Positions 7,570 to 16,117 of a stretch of DNA of 53,684 nucleotides are shown one piece after another; within the stretch, counting starts at the first letter, position 1, and every line of letters starts with the position of its first letter. This DNA is from an uncultured Bacteroidales bacterium (lineage in GTDB: Bacteria; Bacteroidota; Bacteroidia; Bacteroidales; Muribaculaceae): positions 1 through 53,684 of the forward strand of contig CACZVR010000008.1 of assembly GCA_902784675.1 (NCBI GenBank), in the 5' to 3' direction. The notes beneath the pieces were generated by a model, which made no database searches, was not told the DNA's origin, and saw nothing but the letters and a program-made list of their open reading frames with translations. The position numbers and the translations under genes are program-made.

Positions 7570-10500
7570 TTAATGCGTGAGCAGATAGTTAATCAATGCG
7601 GTCAGGTCGTCCATGTTAATCGGACCATTGCCATCAACATCGGCACCAATTGGGTTGATGAGCGAGGCATCGCCAGTGAGCAGGTAGTTGATCAGGATCG
7701 TCAAGTCGTCCATGTTAATCTGGCCACTGCCGTCCACGTCACCATGCTGGACTGCGGTCAGGTCAAACCAAACGGAGCCGTCGTATTGACGGGGTATCCA
7801 ATACTTGCTCCGAGCCGTTGCAATCTGGTCTGTGTTCATCGTGTTGCCCTCGTCGGTGTTAAAGATAACATGCAAATATCCTGGGTTGCTGGCGGTGCGC
7901 TGCGGCAGGCTGTTCACCAAGAAGGTCATATTCGAGCCGGTGATCTGGTTCTTGTAGCAGTTGAGTCTAGTCAATGCGACGCAGCCTGTGACATCGAGTT
8001 GTGTCAGCCTGTTGTTGCGTGCCAGGAGCGTTTGCAACTTGATCTTGTTCTGAATGCCATTGAGCGTGTTGATGGCGCAGTCCTCACAATCGAAATAGGT
8101 CAATTCACTGCAACTGCCCAGACCCCCGATGTAAGTGAGATTATCATTGTTGTAGCAACGCAAGTCGCTCAAAGCGGTACAGCCACTGACGTTAAGATTT
8201 GTCAAATTGTTGTAGTAGCATTGGAGCGATGTCAACATCGGGTTGTTCTGCACGAGAAGTGTTTTCAAATTGCTCTTGCCGGTGACGACGAGTGAGGTCA
8301 ACTGGTTGTTTGTGGCCGACAGTAGAGTGATACCCGTCATGGTATTGACAGGGCTCAGGTTGGTAATGGCGCAGCTATTACAGTTGAAGGTGGTAATGGC
8401 TTTGCAGTCGGCCAAGCCAGTGATGGTAGTCAAGTTGGTGTTTTCGGGACATAGCAGATTGGTCAGTGCCGTGCAACCAGTGAGGTTCAACGAGGTGAGT
8501 TGGTTGCTGCTGCAATCCAATTTTGTCAATTTCGTCATATTGGAGAAATTCAGGTTGGTGAATGCGCAACTATAGGCATAAACTGTGGTGAGATTGCTGC
8601 AATCAGCCAAACCCGTGATGGAAGTCAGTCCGGGATTCTCGTAACAACTCAGGTTGGCCAACGACGTGCAACCCGTCACAACAAGTGTTGTCAATGCATT
8701 AGTGTAGCAATGGAGTGTAGTCAGAGATGGGTTGCCCGAGACCCTGAGGTAAGTAAGATTGCTCTTGCCCAAGACGGCAAACGAGGTGAGCTGGTTGTTA
8801 CGGGCATAGATTGTGGCAATGCTATTGGCGTTCTGGAGGCCGCCCAGGTTGATGATGGCGCAGTCCTCGCAGTCCACATAGGTCAAGGCAGTGCAACCGC
8901 CCAGTCCTAAGATGGTTTGCAGGTGGGAATTGTAGTAGCAGCGCAATTCCTTGAGGGCAGTGCAGCCGGTGATATTGAGCGACGTCAAGTCATTGGAGCG
9001 GCAGTTCAGATTAGTCAGTGCCGTGCAGTAGCTGCAATTCAAGGTGGAGAGTGCCGGGTTGCTGTATACCGTGAGTGTAGTCAACAGGGGATTGTCCTGG
9101 CAATACAGGTCAGTGAGATTGCTCTTGTTGTATAGCGTTAACGAAGTGAGGCGGTTGTTCATGCAACTCAGTAAAGCCAGATTGGGCAGGCTCTGCACAT
9201 CGTCGAGGCTGGTCAAGGCACAGTCATAGCAATAGAGGTTGTTGAGCGCCGTGCAATCGGCCAGTCCTATGAAGGTAGTGAAATTGGGGTTTTGGTAACA
9301 ACTCAGCGATAGCAAAGCGGTGCATCCAGTGACATTGAGCCTGATTATATACGGGTTATTGTAGCAATAAAGACGGAGCAGCGAGGTACAGTTGCTCACG
9401 TCCAGGGATATGAGATGTGGCATACTCGTAACCCGCAATTCCGTTATGTTTGTGTTCCTGCAGTTGAGCGTTACCAGTGCAGTACAACTCGTGACATTGA
9501 GCGATGTGAGCGCTGTAATGTAGCAATAGAGTTCTTTGAGGCTTGTGCAGTTGGTGACATTGAGCGAGGTCAATGCGGGGTTGTTGGCGCAATCCAGGTA
9601 TTGCAGCTTGGTGAGACCGCTCACGTTGAGCCAAGACAAGTTGTTGCTATAGCATATCAGGTTTTCCAGATTGGTGAGCAGTTCGACACCTTTCAGGTTG
9701 GAAATGTTCTTGTTGTTGACGTTGAGTGTCGTCAAGTTGGCGATATCGGTCGAATTCAGGTATCCTTTGGGGTATAAGCTTAGCAGATAATTGCGAAAGT
9801 TGACATCAGGGAAGTTGGTGGAATTGATGAGCACGGCACAATCGCGGCCGATGAGGATGTCGCGGTTGTAGACAGCCGAGCCGTCCAAGGTGATGGTGCC
9901 CTGTGAGGAGTTCCACACGGCGTCTGCAGGTTGAAGAATCTGAGTATTATTGTCAAGAGTCAATGTTTTTGCTTGAAAGACCGGATAGCTGGAATTACCG
10001 GTAGAGCGCAAGGTCACGCCAGTATAGCCATCATCCCAAACGACGACTTGATGCTCCCAGTCGATAGCTCCTTTCTTGCCGTAAGCGTCAATGGCGCCTT
10101 TCAGGTAAAGAATCGCCGTATTGCCACTGGCCACAGCGGCCTTGTTGGTGGAATTCAAAACCATTTTTCCTGTCCCTTCGGTCATGAGTCTCAAAAAATA
10201 GTTGGAATTGCTATTGACATAGACAGCCTCTTCATTCACACTGCTGAGGGTTGTCGTGCCAGACTTGACAACCATCCTCATACTGGTTCCGCTGTCCAGG
10301 CGCACCGCAGCGGCATCCCTGGCACTCAAGTTGTTGGTGCCCACCAGGTTCACAATCAAGCCGTCGTTAGACTCGTTGTAGATGCATCGGTTATAATCGC
10401 CCGTTCGTGAAATGGTGACATTGGTCAGCGTCACCGTGTTGGTCGAGGGGTTGTACGATACTGAACCGCTGATGGTCGAGCCCGTCACGTTGTTGTAGTT

Positions 10501-10608
10501 GTCACTGTTGACTGCGACACCGCCGATCTTGAAGCCATAGTAGGTCGCAGCCTGTGCCGCCAGCCCTGCCAGCAACACAATCATGAGAGTCGTGAGTAGT
10601 TTTTTCAT
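7570..10608 (-). CDS. Secreted leucine-rich-repeat protein with dockerin-like C-terminus
   Basis: A 1012-residue secreted protein. After the signal peptide ([19 protein letters not shown]) comes a beta-rich domain of about 250 residues with Thr/Asn/Ser-rich strands. An [19 protein letters not shown] segment, typical of Bacteroidales surface LRR proteins, introduces the repeats. From about residue 285 to 930 there are some 30 repeats of roughly 21 residues on the pattern L-x-x-L-N-V-x-x-C-x-x-L-x-x-L-x-C, giving Cys and Asn ladders on the solenoid. The last 60 residues hold two dockerin-like Ca-binding loops ([14 protein letters not shown] and [14 protein letters not shown]), each followed by INYLLT. 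No cohesin or T9SS C-terminal domain is visible. Likely a binding or adhesion protein paired with the mannosidase downstream. Confidence 0.87.
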   Translation of the reverse strand: MKKLLTTLMIVLLAGLAAQAATYYGFKIGGVAVNSDNYNNVTGSTISGSVSYNPSTNTVTLTNVTISRTGDYNRCIYNESNDGLIVNLVGTNNLSARDAAAVRLDSGTSMRMVVKSGTTTLSSVNEEAVYVNSNSNYFLRLMTEGTGKMVLNSTNKAAVASGNTAILYLKGAIDAYGKKGAIDWEHQVVVWDDGYTGVTLRSTGNSSYPVFQAKTLTLDNNTQILQPADAVWNSSQGTITLDGSAVYNRDILIGRDCAVLINSTNFPDVNFRNYLLSLYPKGYLNSTDIANLTTLNVNNKNISNLKGVELLTNLENLICYSNNLSWLNVSGLTKLQYLDCANNPALTSLNVTNCTSLKELYCYITALTSLNVTSCTALVTLNCRNTNITELRVTSMPHLISLDVSNCTSLLRLYCYNNPYIIRLNVTGCTALLSLSCYQNPNFTTFIGLADCTALNNLYCYDCALTSLDDVQSLPNLALLSCMNNRLTSLTLYNKSNLTDLYCQDNPLLTTLTVYSNPALSTLNCSYCTALTNLNCRSNDLTSLNITGCTALKELRCYYNSHLQTILGLGGCTALTYVDCEDCAIINLGGLQNANSIATIYARNNQLTSFAVLGKSNLTYLRVSGNPSLTTLHCYTNALTTLVVTGCTSLANLSCYENPGLTSITGLADCSNLTTVYAYSCAFTNLNFSNMTKLTKLDCSSNQLTSLNLTGCTALTNLLCPENTNLTTITGLADCKAITTFNCNSCAITNLSPVNTMTGITLLSATNNQLTSLVVTGKSNLKTLLVQNNPMLTSLQCYYNNLTNLNVSGCTALSDLRCYNNDNLTYIGGLGSCSELTYFDCEDCAINTLNGIQNKIKLQTLLARNNRLTQLDVTGCVALTRLNCYKNQITGSNMTFLVNSLPQRTASNPGYLHVIFNTDEGNTMNTDQIATARSKYWIPRQYDGSVWFDLTAVQHGDVDGSGQINMDDLTILINYLLTGDASLINPIGADVDGNGPINMDDLTALINYLLTH

Positions 10609-10672
10609 CTTCGTTTCGTTTTAAGTATTTATATTTTAGTTTCAATTCAAAAGAAAAAATCTGTTTCAGCTG

Positions 10673-10704
10673 CAAAGATATAGAAAACCCGATAAAAAAA
10701 CAAC
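10673..10704 (-). promoter_or_regulatory. Promoter of the LRR-GH125 unit
   Basis: TATCTTTG on the minus strand (10673-10680) with GTTG (10701-10704, three of four bases of TTTG) 20 bases upstream. The leader would be about 60 bases. The rest of the spacer 10609-10909 is AT-rich, divergent, and otherwise holds only the promoter of the opposite gene. Confidence 0.62.
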
Positions 10705-10852
10705 TATTTTTCACTATCTCGCATGACAATGAGGCGTTATCGGTCTTTCTCACCGCAAAAAGCATAATCTGCCAAAACCAGTGAATGATTTTACCGTTTT
10801 CCAACCAATCAAGCCCAAAAGACGATATTTTGACAGAAAAACACCTTGAAAT

Positions 10853-10884
10853 CTTGCAACAAACCAAAAATGAGATTAAATTTG
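10853..10884 (+). promoter_or_regulatory. Promoter of the coiled-coil gene at 10910
   Basis: CTTG (10853-10856), 20 bases, then TAAATTTG (10877-10884), a perfect -7 match. The predicted start leaves a leader of about 18 bases. Confidence 0.58.
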
Positions 10885-10909
10885 CCTCCAGTAATTATAA
10901 TTTGGCCAA

Positions 10910-12193
10910 ATGAGAATAAAAATCATACTCTTGTGCCTGGTGGCTAGCCTCGCGCTGACCATGGCGGCACAGCCCACACAGCAGAAACCCGAGTGGGAAT
11001 GGTATCTTGCCGAGGTCGTGGACGAGACGTTCGTGGGCCGCAACTACTTTGAGTATTACTACACGCCCAGTGCCGCCGACATGGCGCAACAACGCGAAAG
11101 GGGCGAGGTGACCTATTTCCTGAACAGCCCCGACGGCTTGAACAGCAAGAAAGTGCGCGACAAGATCGACCAGCTGATGGCCAGCTATGACGACATCAAG
11201 GCCGTGAGCGATTGGCACATGACCAACACCACCTACTGGAAGGAGTTCCGCTACGAGAAAAACAGGTTCCGCTTCAGTGTCAAGCGCAAGGCCCTGGACG
11301 ACGGCACCTACTATGTGAGCGTGACCGAGACTGCCGGCTACTACAAGTCGCTGGGCAAGAAGGACAAGCAGCAGAGCGAGGCCAAGCCCAAGTCCAGAAC
11401 GACCAAGAGAGACAAAGCGTCGGGCCGCAGCACGCGGGACCGCAAACCCGTGGTCGTTCCAGATGATGACGAGTCACCCACATCGCTCGAGGCCGAACTC
11501 GCCGATGGCGATGAACAGGACGAAGCACCCGTCTTGAGCGCCAAAGAACAACGCAAACTGGAAGCCAAACGTCGTGAGAACGAGAAGCGCGAGTTGCGTG
11601 CCAAGCAGCGCCGCGAACAGGAAAAACAGCGTGCCGAGGCCAAGGCCCAAAAGAAAGCCGAAAAGCTGAAAAAGGAAGAAGATAAGAAAAAACGCCAAGA
11701 GGAAGAGCGGCTGAAACAAGAGGAGAAAAAGCGGTTGCGTGAGCAGGAACGCCAGCGCGACCGCGAGGAGCGTGCCGCCCGTCGCCAGCAGCAGGAAACC
11801 TCGACCAAGCAACAGACGACCCAAACGCCACAGCAGGCAACGCCAGCCGAGAGCCATTTTCATCATGACGACTTGGCGCTGTGGCTGAGCGAGAAATATG
11901 ACTTCACCCAAACTGCGGCCACCGACAACGGCTGCACAATGTACTCAAGTGCCGTCAAGGATACCGAGATGGGCAAACTCGCCATCAAGAACGCCCTTAA
12001 GGGCAGCAATGCCCGCATGGCAGTGCCCTGGCGTGTCAACAGCGACACTCAAGCCCTGGAAACGGGCTACACCGTTGACGGACATGTGCTGGTGTTCACC
12101 ATCGGCAAGGACGAGCAGGAACGTGTCACGCTCACCATCACCGAGGTGAGTGGCGAGCAGTTTGAACTGTTCAAGCAAGGCGCAGGATTTTAG
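10910..12193 (+). CDS. Secreted protein with central charged coiled coil
   Basis: A 427-residue protein with signal peptide (MRIKIILLCLVASLALTMAAQ). Residues 25-145 form a globular domain (EWEWYLAEVVDETFVGRNYF, SDWHMTNTTYWKEFRYEKN). From about 145 to 205 it is basic, then acidic, linker. Residues 207-305 are an almost unbroken Lys/Arg/Glu helix (KRRENEKRELRAKQRREQEK and similar), followed by a Gln/Thr-rich spacer and a C-terminal globular domain (350-427). I do not recognise the family. The single long helix should separate two folded domains by more than 10 nm. It is the first gene of a forward group with the GH13 lipoprotein and the PIG-L deacetylase, but the 55-base gap means co-transcription is only likely. 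Confidence 0.78.
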   Translation: MRIKIILLCLVASLALTMAAQPTQQKPEWEWYLAEVVDETFVGRNYFEYYYTPSAADMAQQRERGEVTYFLNSPDGLNSKKVRDKIDQLMASYDDIKAVSDWHMTNTTYWKEFRYEKNRFRFSVKRKALDDGTYYVSVTETAGYYKSLGKKDKQQSEAKPKSRTTKRDKASGRSTRDRKPVVVPDDDESPTSLEAELADGDEQDEAPVLSAKEQRKLEAKRRENEKRELRAKQRREQEKQRAEAKAQKKAEKLKKEEDKKKRQEEERLKQEEKKRLREQERQRDREERAARRQQQETSTKQQTTQTPQQATPAESHFHHDDLALWLSEKYDFTQTAATDNGCTMYSSAVKDTEMGKLAIKNALKGSNARMAVPWRVNSDTQALETGYTVDGHVLVFTIGKDEQERVTLTITEVSGEQFELFKQGAGF

Positions 12194-12248
12194 CATCTGT
12201 TTTTCATAACCCGAATCAGAATATCAATAACCAAAAACTATATTAGCT

Positions 12249-13598
12249 ATGAAAAAGATTTTCTTAGTTCTCATGTTAGGGCTGCTGGTGGCAGCCGCAG
12301 GCTGTAAGCCCAAGAATCACAACGCTGTACCCGTTGCCGACGGTTTTAACGTTCCCGAAGTGGCCGATGTGGTGCTCTATCAGGTGAATCCACGTGTTTT
12401 CGCCCCATCCAACTCGTTCCAAGCAATTATCGACCGCCTTGACTCCATCGAGGATTTGGGAGTGAATATGCTGTGGATCATGCCCATTTACCCCATCGGT
12501 GAGGTGAAGAGCAAGAACTCGCCCTACTCGGTGAAAGACTACAAGGCTGTGGCACCTGAATATGGCACAGTTGATGACCTGCGCATGCTGGTGGAGTCGT
12601 GCCATGAGCGCGGCATGGGCGTCATTCTGGATTGGGTGGCCAATCACACCGCATGGGATAATGTGTGGGTGGCTGAACACCCCGAGTGGTACACGCAAGA
12701 CAAAGACGGCAACATCATCTACCCGCCCGGCACCGACTGGACCGACGTCGCCGACCTGAACTATGACAACAAGGACATGCGCGCCGCCATGATCGATGCC
12801 ATGTGCTACTGGGTTGACTCGGTGGGCGTGGACGGTTTCCGCTGCGACGTTGCCGACGAGGTTCCTTTGGACTTCTGGAACGACTGCATCAAAAAGTTGA
12901 GGGAGACCGCCCAGCCTCGCGGCCTCATCATGCTCGCCGAGGGGTCCAATCCCGAAAACTTCAAGGCCGGCTTTGACCTGAACTATGCTTGGGAGTTCAT
13001 GGGCGCTATTGCCGACGTGATGAAAGGCGACGCCAAGGTGGGCAAACTTGTCGAAGTGGACAAGCACGAGTATAAGGACCTGGACCGCAACAAATTCAAG
13101 CTGCGCTTCACCACCAACCATGATGAGGCTACTAAAGCCTCTCCCATCACCCTGTACGGTGGAGCTAAAGCCTCGATGGCTGCCTTTGTCGCCACGACCA
13201 TGCTGCACGGTGGCATGCTCATCTATGGCTCGCAGGAAGTGGGTTATCCCGAGACCATCAACTTCTTCCACTATGTGCCTGTTGACTGGAATGCCAACAG
13301 CGCGATGCGTGAGGAATACAAGAAACTCGTTGCCATCTATAATGAACATCCCGCGCTGCGCAGCAGCGGCAAAGTGGTTCCGTTCGACGATGACGAGAAC
13401 AACGTGCTGTGTGTTGACCGTGTGCTCAACAACGACAACGTGCTGGTAATCGTCAACGTGCGCAATGATGCCCATCGCATCAACATCCCGCCCATGTGGC
13501 AAAACAGGACGGCCAACAACTTGGTGACCGGTGAGCAGATTGACTTGCGCACTACTGTCACACTTCAACCCTATCAGTACCTGTTGCTCGGCAAATAG
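12249..13598 (+). CDS. GH13 alpha-amylase family lipoprotein
   Basis: A 449-residue alpha-amylase superfamily enzyme anchored as a lipoprotein (lipobox AAAGC, Cys19). It acts on alpha-glucans or malto-oligosaccharides; the exact linkage cannot be read off. The four conserved GH13 regions are present: DWVANHT (128-134), GFRCD with nucleophile Asp200, LAEG with acid Glu231, and TTNHDE with His291-Asp292. The barrel is compact, without a large B-domain, and a short beta-sandwich closes the C-terminus (LVTGEQIDLRTTVTLQPYQY). The length is short for an amylase but usual for Bacteroidales periplasmic members. It is followed 27 bases later by the PIG-L gene. Confidence 0.93.
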   Translation: MKKIFLVLMLGLLVAAAGCKPKNHNAVPVADGFNVPEVADVVLYQVNPRVFAPSNSFQAIIDRLDSIEDLGVNMLWIMPIYPIGEVKSKNSPYSVKDYKAVAPEYGTVDDLRMLVESCHERGMGVILDWVANHTAWDNVWVAEHPEWYTQDKDGNIIYPPGTDWTDVADLNYDNKDMRAAMIDAMCYWVDSVGVDGFRCDVADEVPLDFWNDCIKKLRETAQPRGLIMLAEGSNPENFKAGFDLNYAWEFMGAIADVMKGDAKVGKLVEVDKHEYKDLDRNKFKLRFTTNHDEATKASPITLYGGAKASMAAFVATTMLHGGMLIYGSQEVGYPETINFFHYVPVDWNANSAMREEYKKLVAIYNEHPALRSSGKVVPFDDDENNVLCVDRVLNNDNVLVIVNVRNDAHRINIPPMWQNRTANNLVTGEQIDLRTTVTLQPYQYLLLGK

Positions 13599-13625
13599 TC
13601 ATGCCTTGCACAAGAGAGTGATCAC

Positions 13626-14267
13626 ATGAACCGACGTGAAATGATCAAGATGACCGGGACTGCGGCCCTCGGGGCCACAGTCCTGGGCTTGCCTGTGGGC
13701 ATGAACGCTCAACAGAATAATGAGATTTCCGGTAGCCGCAAGCGGCGCAAGGTGCTGGTCATCGGGGCTCATCCCGATGATCCCGAGACGGGTTGCGGCG
13801 GCACCATCTGCCTGCTCACCGAGGCAGGCCACGAGGTGGTGTGTGTCTACCTTACCCGTGGCGAGGCCGGCATCCCCGGCAAGAGCCACAGCGAGGCGGC
13901 TGCTATCCGCGTTGCAGAAAGTGAGAACGCATGCCGGGTGACCGGTGCACGCCACATCTTCATGAGCCAAGTTGACGGCAACACCGAGGTGAACCTGGAA
14001 CGCTATAAGGAGATGCGCGAACTCATCGACCGCGAGAACCCCGACGTGGTCATCACCCATTGGCCCATCGACGCCCACCGCGACCATGCTGTGTGCGGGA
14101 TGCTGGTGCTAGATGCATGGCGACGGCTTGACCGCCGTTTCCCCCTGTATTATTTTGAAGTGATGACCGGTGAGCAGACCCAAATGTTCCACCCCACTCA
14201 CTGGGTGAACATCGAGGCTGTGCTGCAGCGCAAGCACGAGGCCTGTTTCTGCCACAATCTACCCTGA
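13626..14267 (+). CDS. PIG-L family deacetylase, C-terminally shortened
   Basis: A 213-residue LmbE/PIG-L type zinc deacetylase, a family that removes acetyl groups from GlcNAc-like sugars. It starts with an RR-containing export signal (MNRREMIKMTGTAALGATVL). Zinc ligands sit in AHPDDPE (48-54) and HRDH (151-154). The reading frame ends abruptly after KHEACFCHNLP, where relatives known to me continue for about 45-60 residues with a final helix. No continuation is visible in the other frames before the terminator 27 bases on. The catalytic core is intact, so it may be a functional short form or a recent 3' truncation. Confidence 0.83.
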   Translation: MNRREMIKMTGTAALGATVLGLPVGMNAQQNNEISGSRKRRKVLVIGAHPDDPETGCGGTICLLTEAGHEVVCVYLTRGEAGIPGKSHSEAAAIRVAESENACRVTGARHIFMSQVDGNTEVNLERYKEMRELIDRENPDVVITHWPIDAHRDHAVCGMLVLDAWRRLDRRFPLYYFEVMTGEQTQMFHPTHWVNIEAVLQRKHEACFCHNLP

Positions 14268-14293
14268 AACAGTCCCTACCTTAACAACGCATT

Positions 14294-14323
14294 GCCCTGT
14301 CGTCTATACGATGGGGCTTTTTT
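14294..14323 (+). terminator. Rho-independent terminator after the PIG-L gene
   Basis: A 10-bp stem (GCCCTGTCGT/ACGATGGGGC, two G-U pairs), loop CTAT, followed by six T. Confidence 0.88.
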
Positions 14324-14353
14324 GAGTTGTCGCAAGATATTGTTTAATAGAAT

Positions 14354-14398
14354 AAAAGTGTCCACAACTCGAAAAAAGAATGAGTCATGGACACTTAT
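14354..14398 (-). terminator. Hairpin between converging genes
   Basis: AAGTGTCCA (14356-14364) and TGGACACTT (14388-14396) pair perfectly, with an inner ACTC/GAGT stem. It lies 17 bases beyond the stop of the CPBP gene. The minus-strand tail is T-rich (TTTTATTCTATT), so it probably terminates that gene. The architecture copies that of the hairpin at 6015-6057. Confidence 0.6.
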
Positions 14399-14412
14399 AG
14401 AAATATTTGGCG

Positions 14413-15315
14413 TTAGTCTTGTGGTTCCATTTCAGGTGGAAGAGGGTCACCAGGACCCATGGGAGGCAAGGGCGGGGGCAGGACCTCGTCGGCAGGAACG
14501 GGAATCGGGGTACGATCATTGGTCATCTTGCCGATGGTTCTAGCCGCAACATAAATCACGATGAGGCTCACCACAATCAACGGGATGCCCACTGTCACAG
14601 GCAATCCCAACTTTTCGGCCGACGTGTCGGGCATCAACTGCGACATCGTTAGAGCAGTGACAACAGCTGTCGTATTGTTGACGGCATGGACCAGGAAACA
14701 AGGCATGATGCAGCGGGTGCGATAGTAAATCCAACCCATGAAACAGCCCATAATGATGGCAGTCATGCCCTGCGCAAAATTGCCATGGGCAACGGCAAAC
14801 AATATGGCCGAAATCACGATGGCAAACCAGGGATTCCATTTCTGTTCCAACAACCGACGCTCGATGGCACCTCTGAAAATGGCCTCCTCGGCCAACGGTC
14901 CAATCAGGCAAGCAGACAGGGCACCTATCGGGTTCAGCATCAACATTCCTAACCATTCTTCGGTTTCCAGGTCAACTGGAACGGGCACATACTCTTGAGC
15001 CAAGATTTCCAATAACAGGCAACCGAAGGCTCCTACCACAGCCCAATAGCACAATTTAGCAGTTGAGAATTCTTCACCGTATGTGAAGCCGTACTTGACC
15101 CAGTTGCGAGTATATCCTCTCTTCCAGAACAGCAACAGGAGCAGCAAGTCGGCACAGGTCAAAGACCCAGCCAAAAGCCATGGGTTCTTGGATATTTCAT
15201 CGGCATCGTTAATGTCTGAAACACCTAGCACAGTCGAGCCGACGGCGAAGAAAATCACAAATACGGCCACTGTAACGATCAGCCAGATTAAGATATATTT
15301 AATTGCAGCTTTCAT
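14413..15315 (-). CDS. CPBP family intramembrane glutamic/metallo-protease
   Basis: A 300-residue inner-membrane protein with about seven hydrophobic segments. The CPBP (Abi, CAAX-protease-like) signature is EEAIFRG (Glu143, Glu144, Arg148). It is followed by AVAHGNF (His177) and the third motif region HAVNNTTAV. The acidic/proline-rich tail (PADEVLPPPLPPMGPGDPLPP) is cytoplasmic. In bacteria such proteins process or bind membrane peptides and are sometimes linked to bacteriocin immunity, but nothing nearby suggests a bacteriocin. The gene stands alone on the minus strand. No convincing Bacteroidetes promoter was found in the AT-rich 140 bases upstream. Confidence 0.87.
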   Translation of the reverse strand: MKAAIKYILIWLIVTVAVFVIFFAVGSTVLGVSDINDADEISKNPWLLAGSLTCADLLLLLLFWKRGYTRNWVKYGFTYGEEFSTAKLCYWAVVGAFGCLLLEILAQEYVPVPVDLETEEWLGMLMLNPIGALSACLIGPLAEEAIFRGAIERRLLEQKWNPWFAIVISAILFAVAHGNFAQGMTAIIMGCFMGWIYYRTRCIMPCFLVHAVNNTTAVVTALTMSQLMPDTSAEKLGLPVTVGIPLIVVSLIVIYVAARTIGKMTNDRTPIPVPADEVLPPPLPPMGPGDPLPPEMEPQD

Positions 15316-15457
15316 AATGATATGATTTTAAAAATTAGATTTTTACCCTTTAGACGCAAGCATCAAAACAAAAACTACACAATTCATCCGGGAAATTGCT
15401 TTCTCCGATGACTTTTTCAACAATAAACGTTGTTTTTCGTTGTTCCTGCTACTTGAC

Positions 15458-16081
15458 CTAACCTTTTCGCTTGGTGTGTTGCGACTTCAGACGTTTGTAT
15501 TCTTCGTTGGCCCACTTGGTGAGTTGGTCAAGTTGATAGAGCGAACACCTGAAATTGATATTATCTATTTTCTTGGGATCAGTCACATGATTGCCACAGG
15601 CAAGGCACAGCCAGGTCCCATCGGGCAACTGTGACATCTTGTATCGGCGGCATTTACCGCAGCGGGGACTGGGATGCGTCCAGCAATCGCAATCCAGGCA
15701 ATGGACAAAGCCGTTATCATAAACCTCGGTGTTATCGCTACCGCACTTGAGGCAAGGTACAGGCTCGTAAACTTCCTCGTATTCTTCCTCAGTTTCTTCC
15801 TCATAATCTTCCTCAACCTGTTGTGCGGCACGGATAATGCGGTCATTGTAGAAGTTGGTGCTGCAGTACAGGCAAGAATAGGTGCCGTCTACCAGCAACT
15901 TGGCCGACCAGCTGCCGCAACGGGGACACCTGGCATGGATGGGGATGTAATCCGGGCCTGGATCACCATAGTCGCCATCATCGGCATAGCCGATTTCGTC
16001 ATCTTCCTCAAAGTACTCGGGCAGTTCACCTGTATTCTGGTGATAATCATAGTCCTGCCACATTTCCTCATCGTGCGTCAT
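15458..16081 (-). CDS. Triple zinc-ribbon protein
   Basis: A 207-residue soluble protein with three four-cysteine zinc ribbons: Cys52/55/70/73, Cys110/113/128/131 and Cys141/144/159/162. Each has the CxxC-x14-CxxC layout. A very acidic stretch (DYEEETEEEYEEVYEP, about residues 92-107) separates the first ribbon from the second, and the N-terminal 45 residues are also acidic. The C-terminus is a short basic helix. I do not know its function; such ribbons often mediate nucleic-acid or protein contacts. It starts 36 bases after the YdiJ-like gene stop and is probably read from the same transcript. Confidence 0.8.
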   Translation of the reverse strand: MTHDEEMWQDYDYHQNTGELPEYFEEDDEIGYADDGDYGDPGPDYIPIHARCPRCGSWSAKLLVDGTYSCLYCSTNFYNDRIIRAAQQVEEDYEEETEEEYEEVYEPVPCLKCGSDNTEVYDNGFVHCLDCDCWTHPSPRCGKCRRYKMSQLPDGTWLCLACGNHVTDPKKIDNINFRCSLYQLDQLTKWANEEYKRLKSQHTKRKG

Positions 16082-16117
16082 AGGGGGGTATAATAATTTG
16101 GTTATGAATGTTCTATA

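Noticed and set aside
12276-13568. A 430-codon antisense frame over the GH13 gene
   Set aside because: The GH13 motifs are complete on the other strand; the antisense product has no start context and no recognisable domain.
14413-15315. CPBP protease as bacteriocin immunity gene
   Set aside because: No bacteriocin-like short peptide gene with a double-glycine leader or transporter is nearby.
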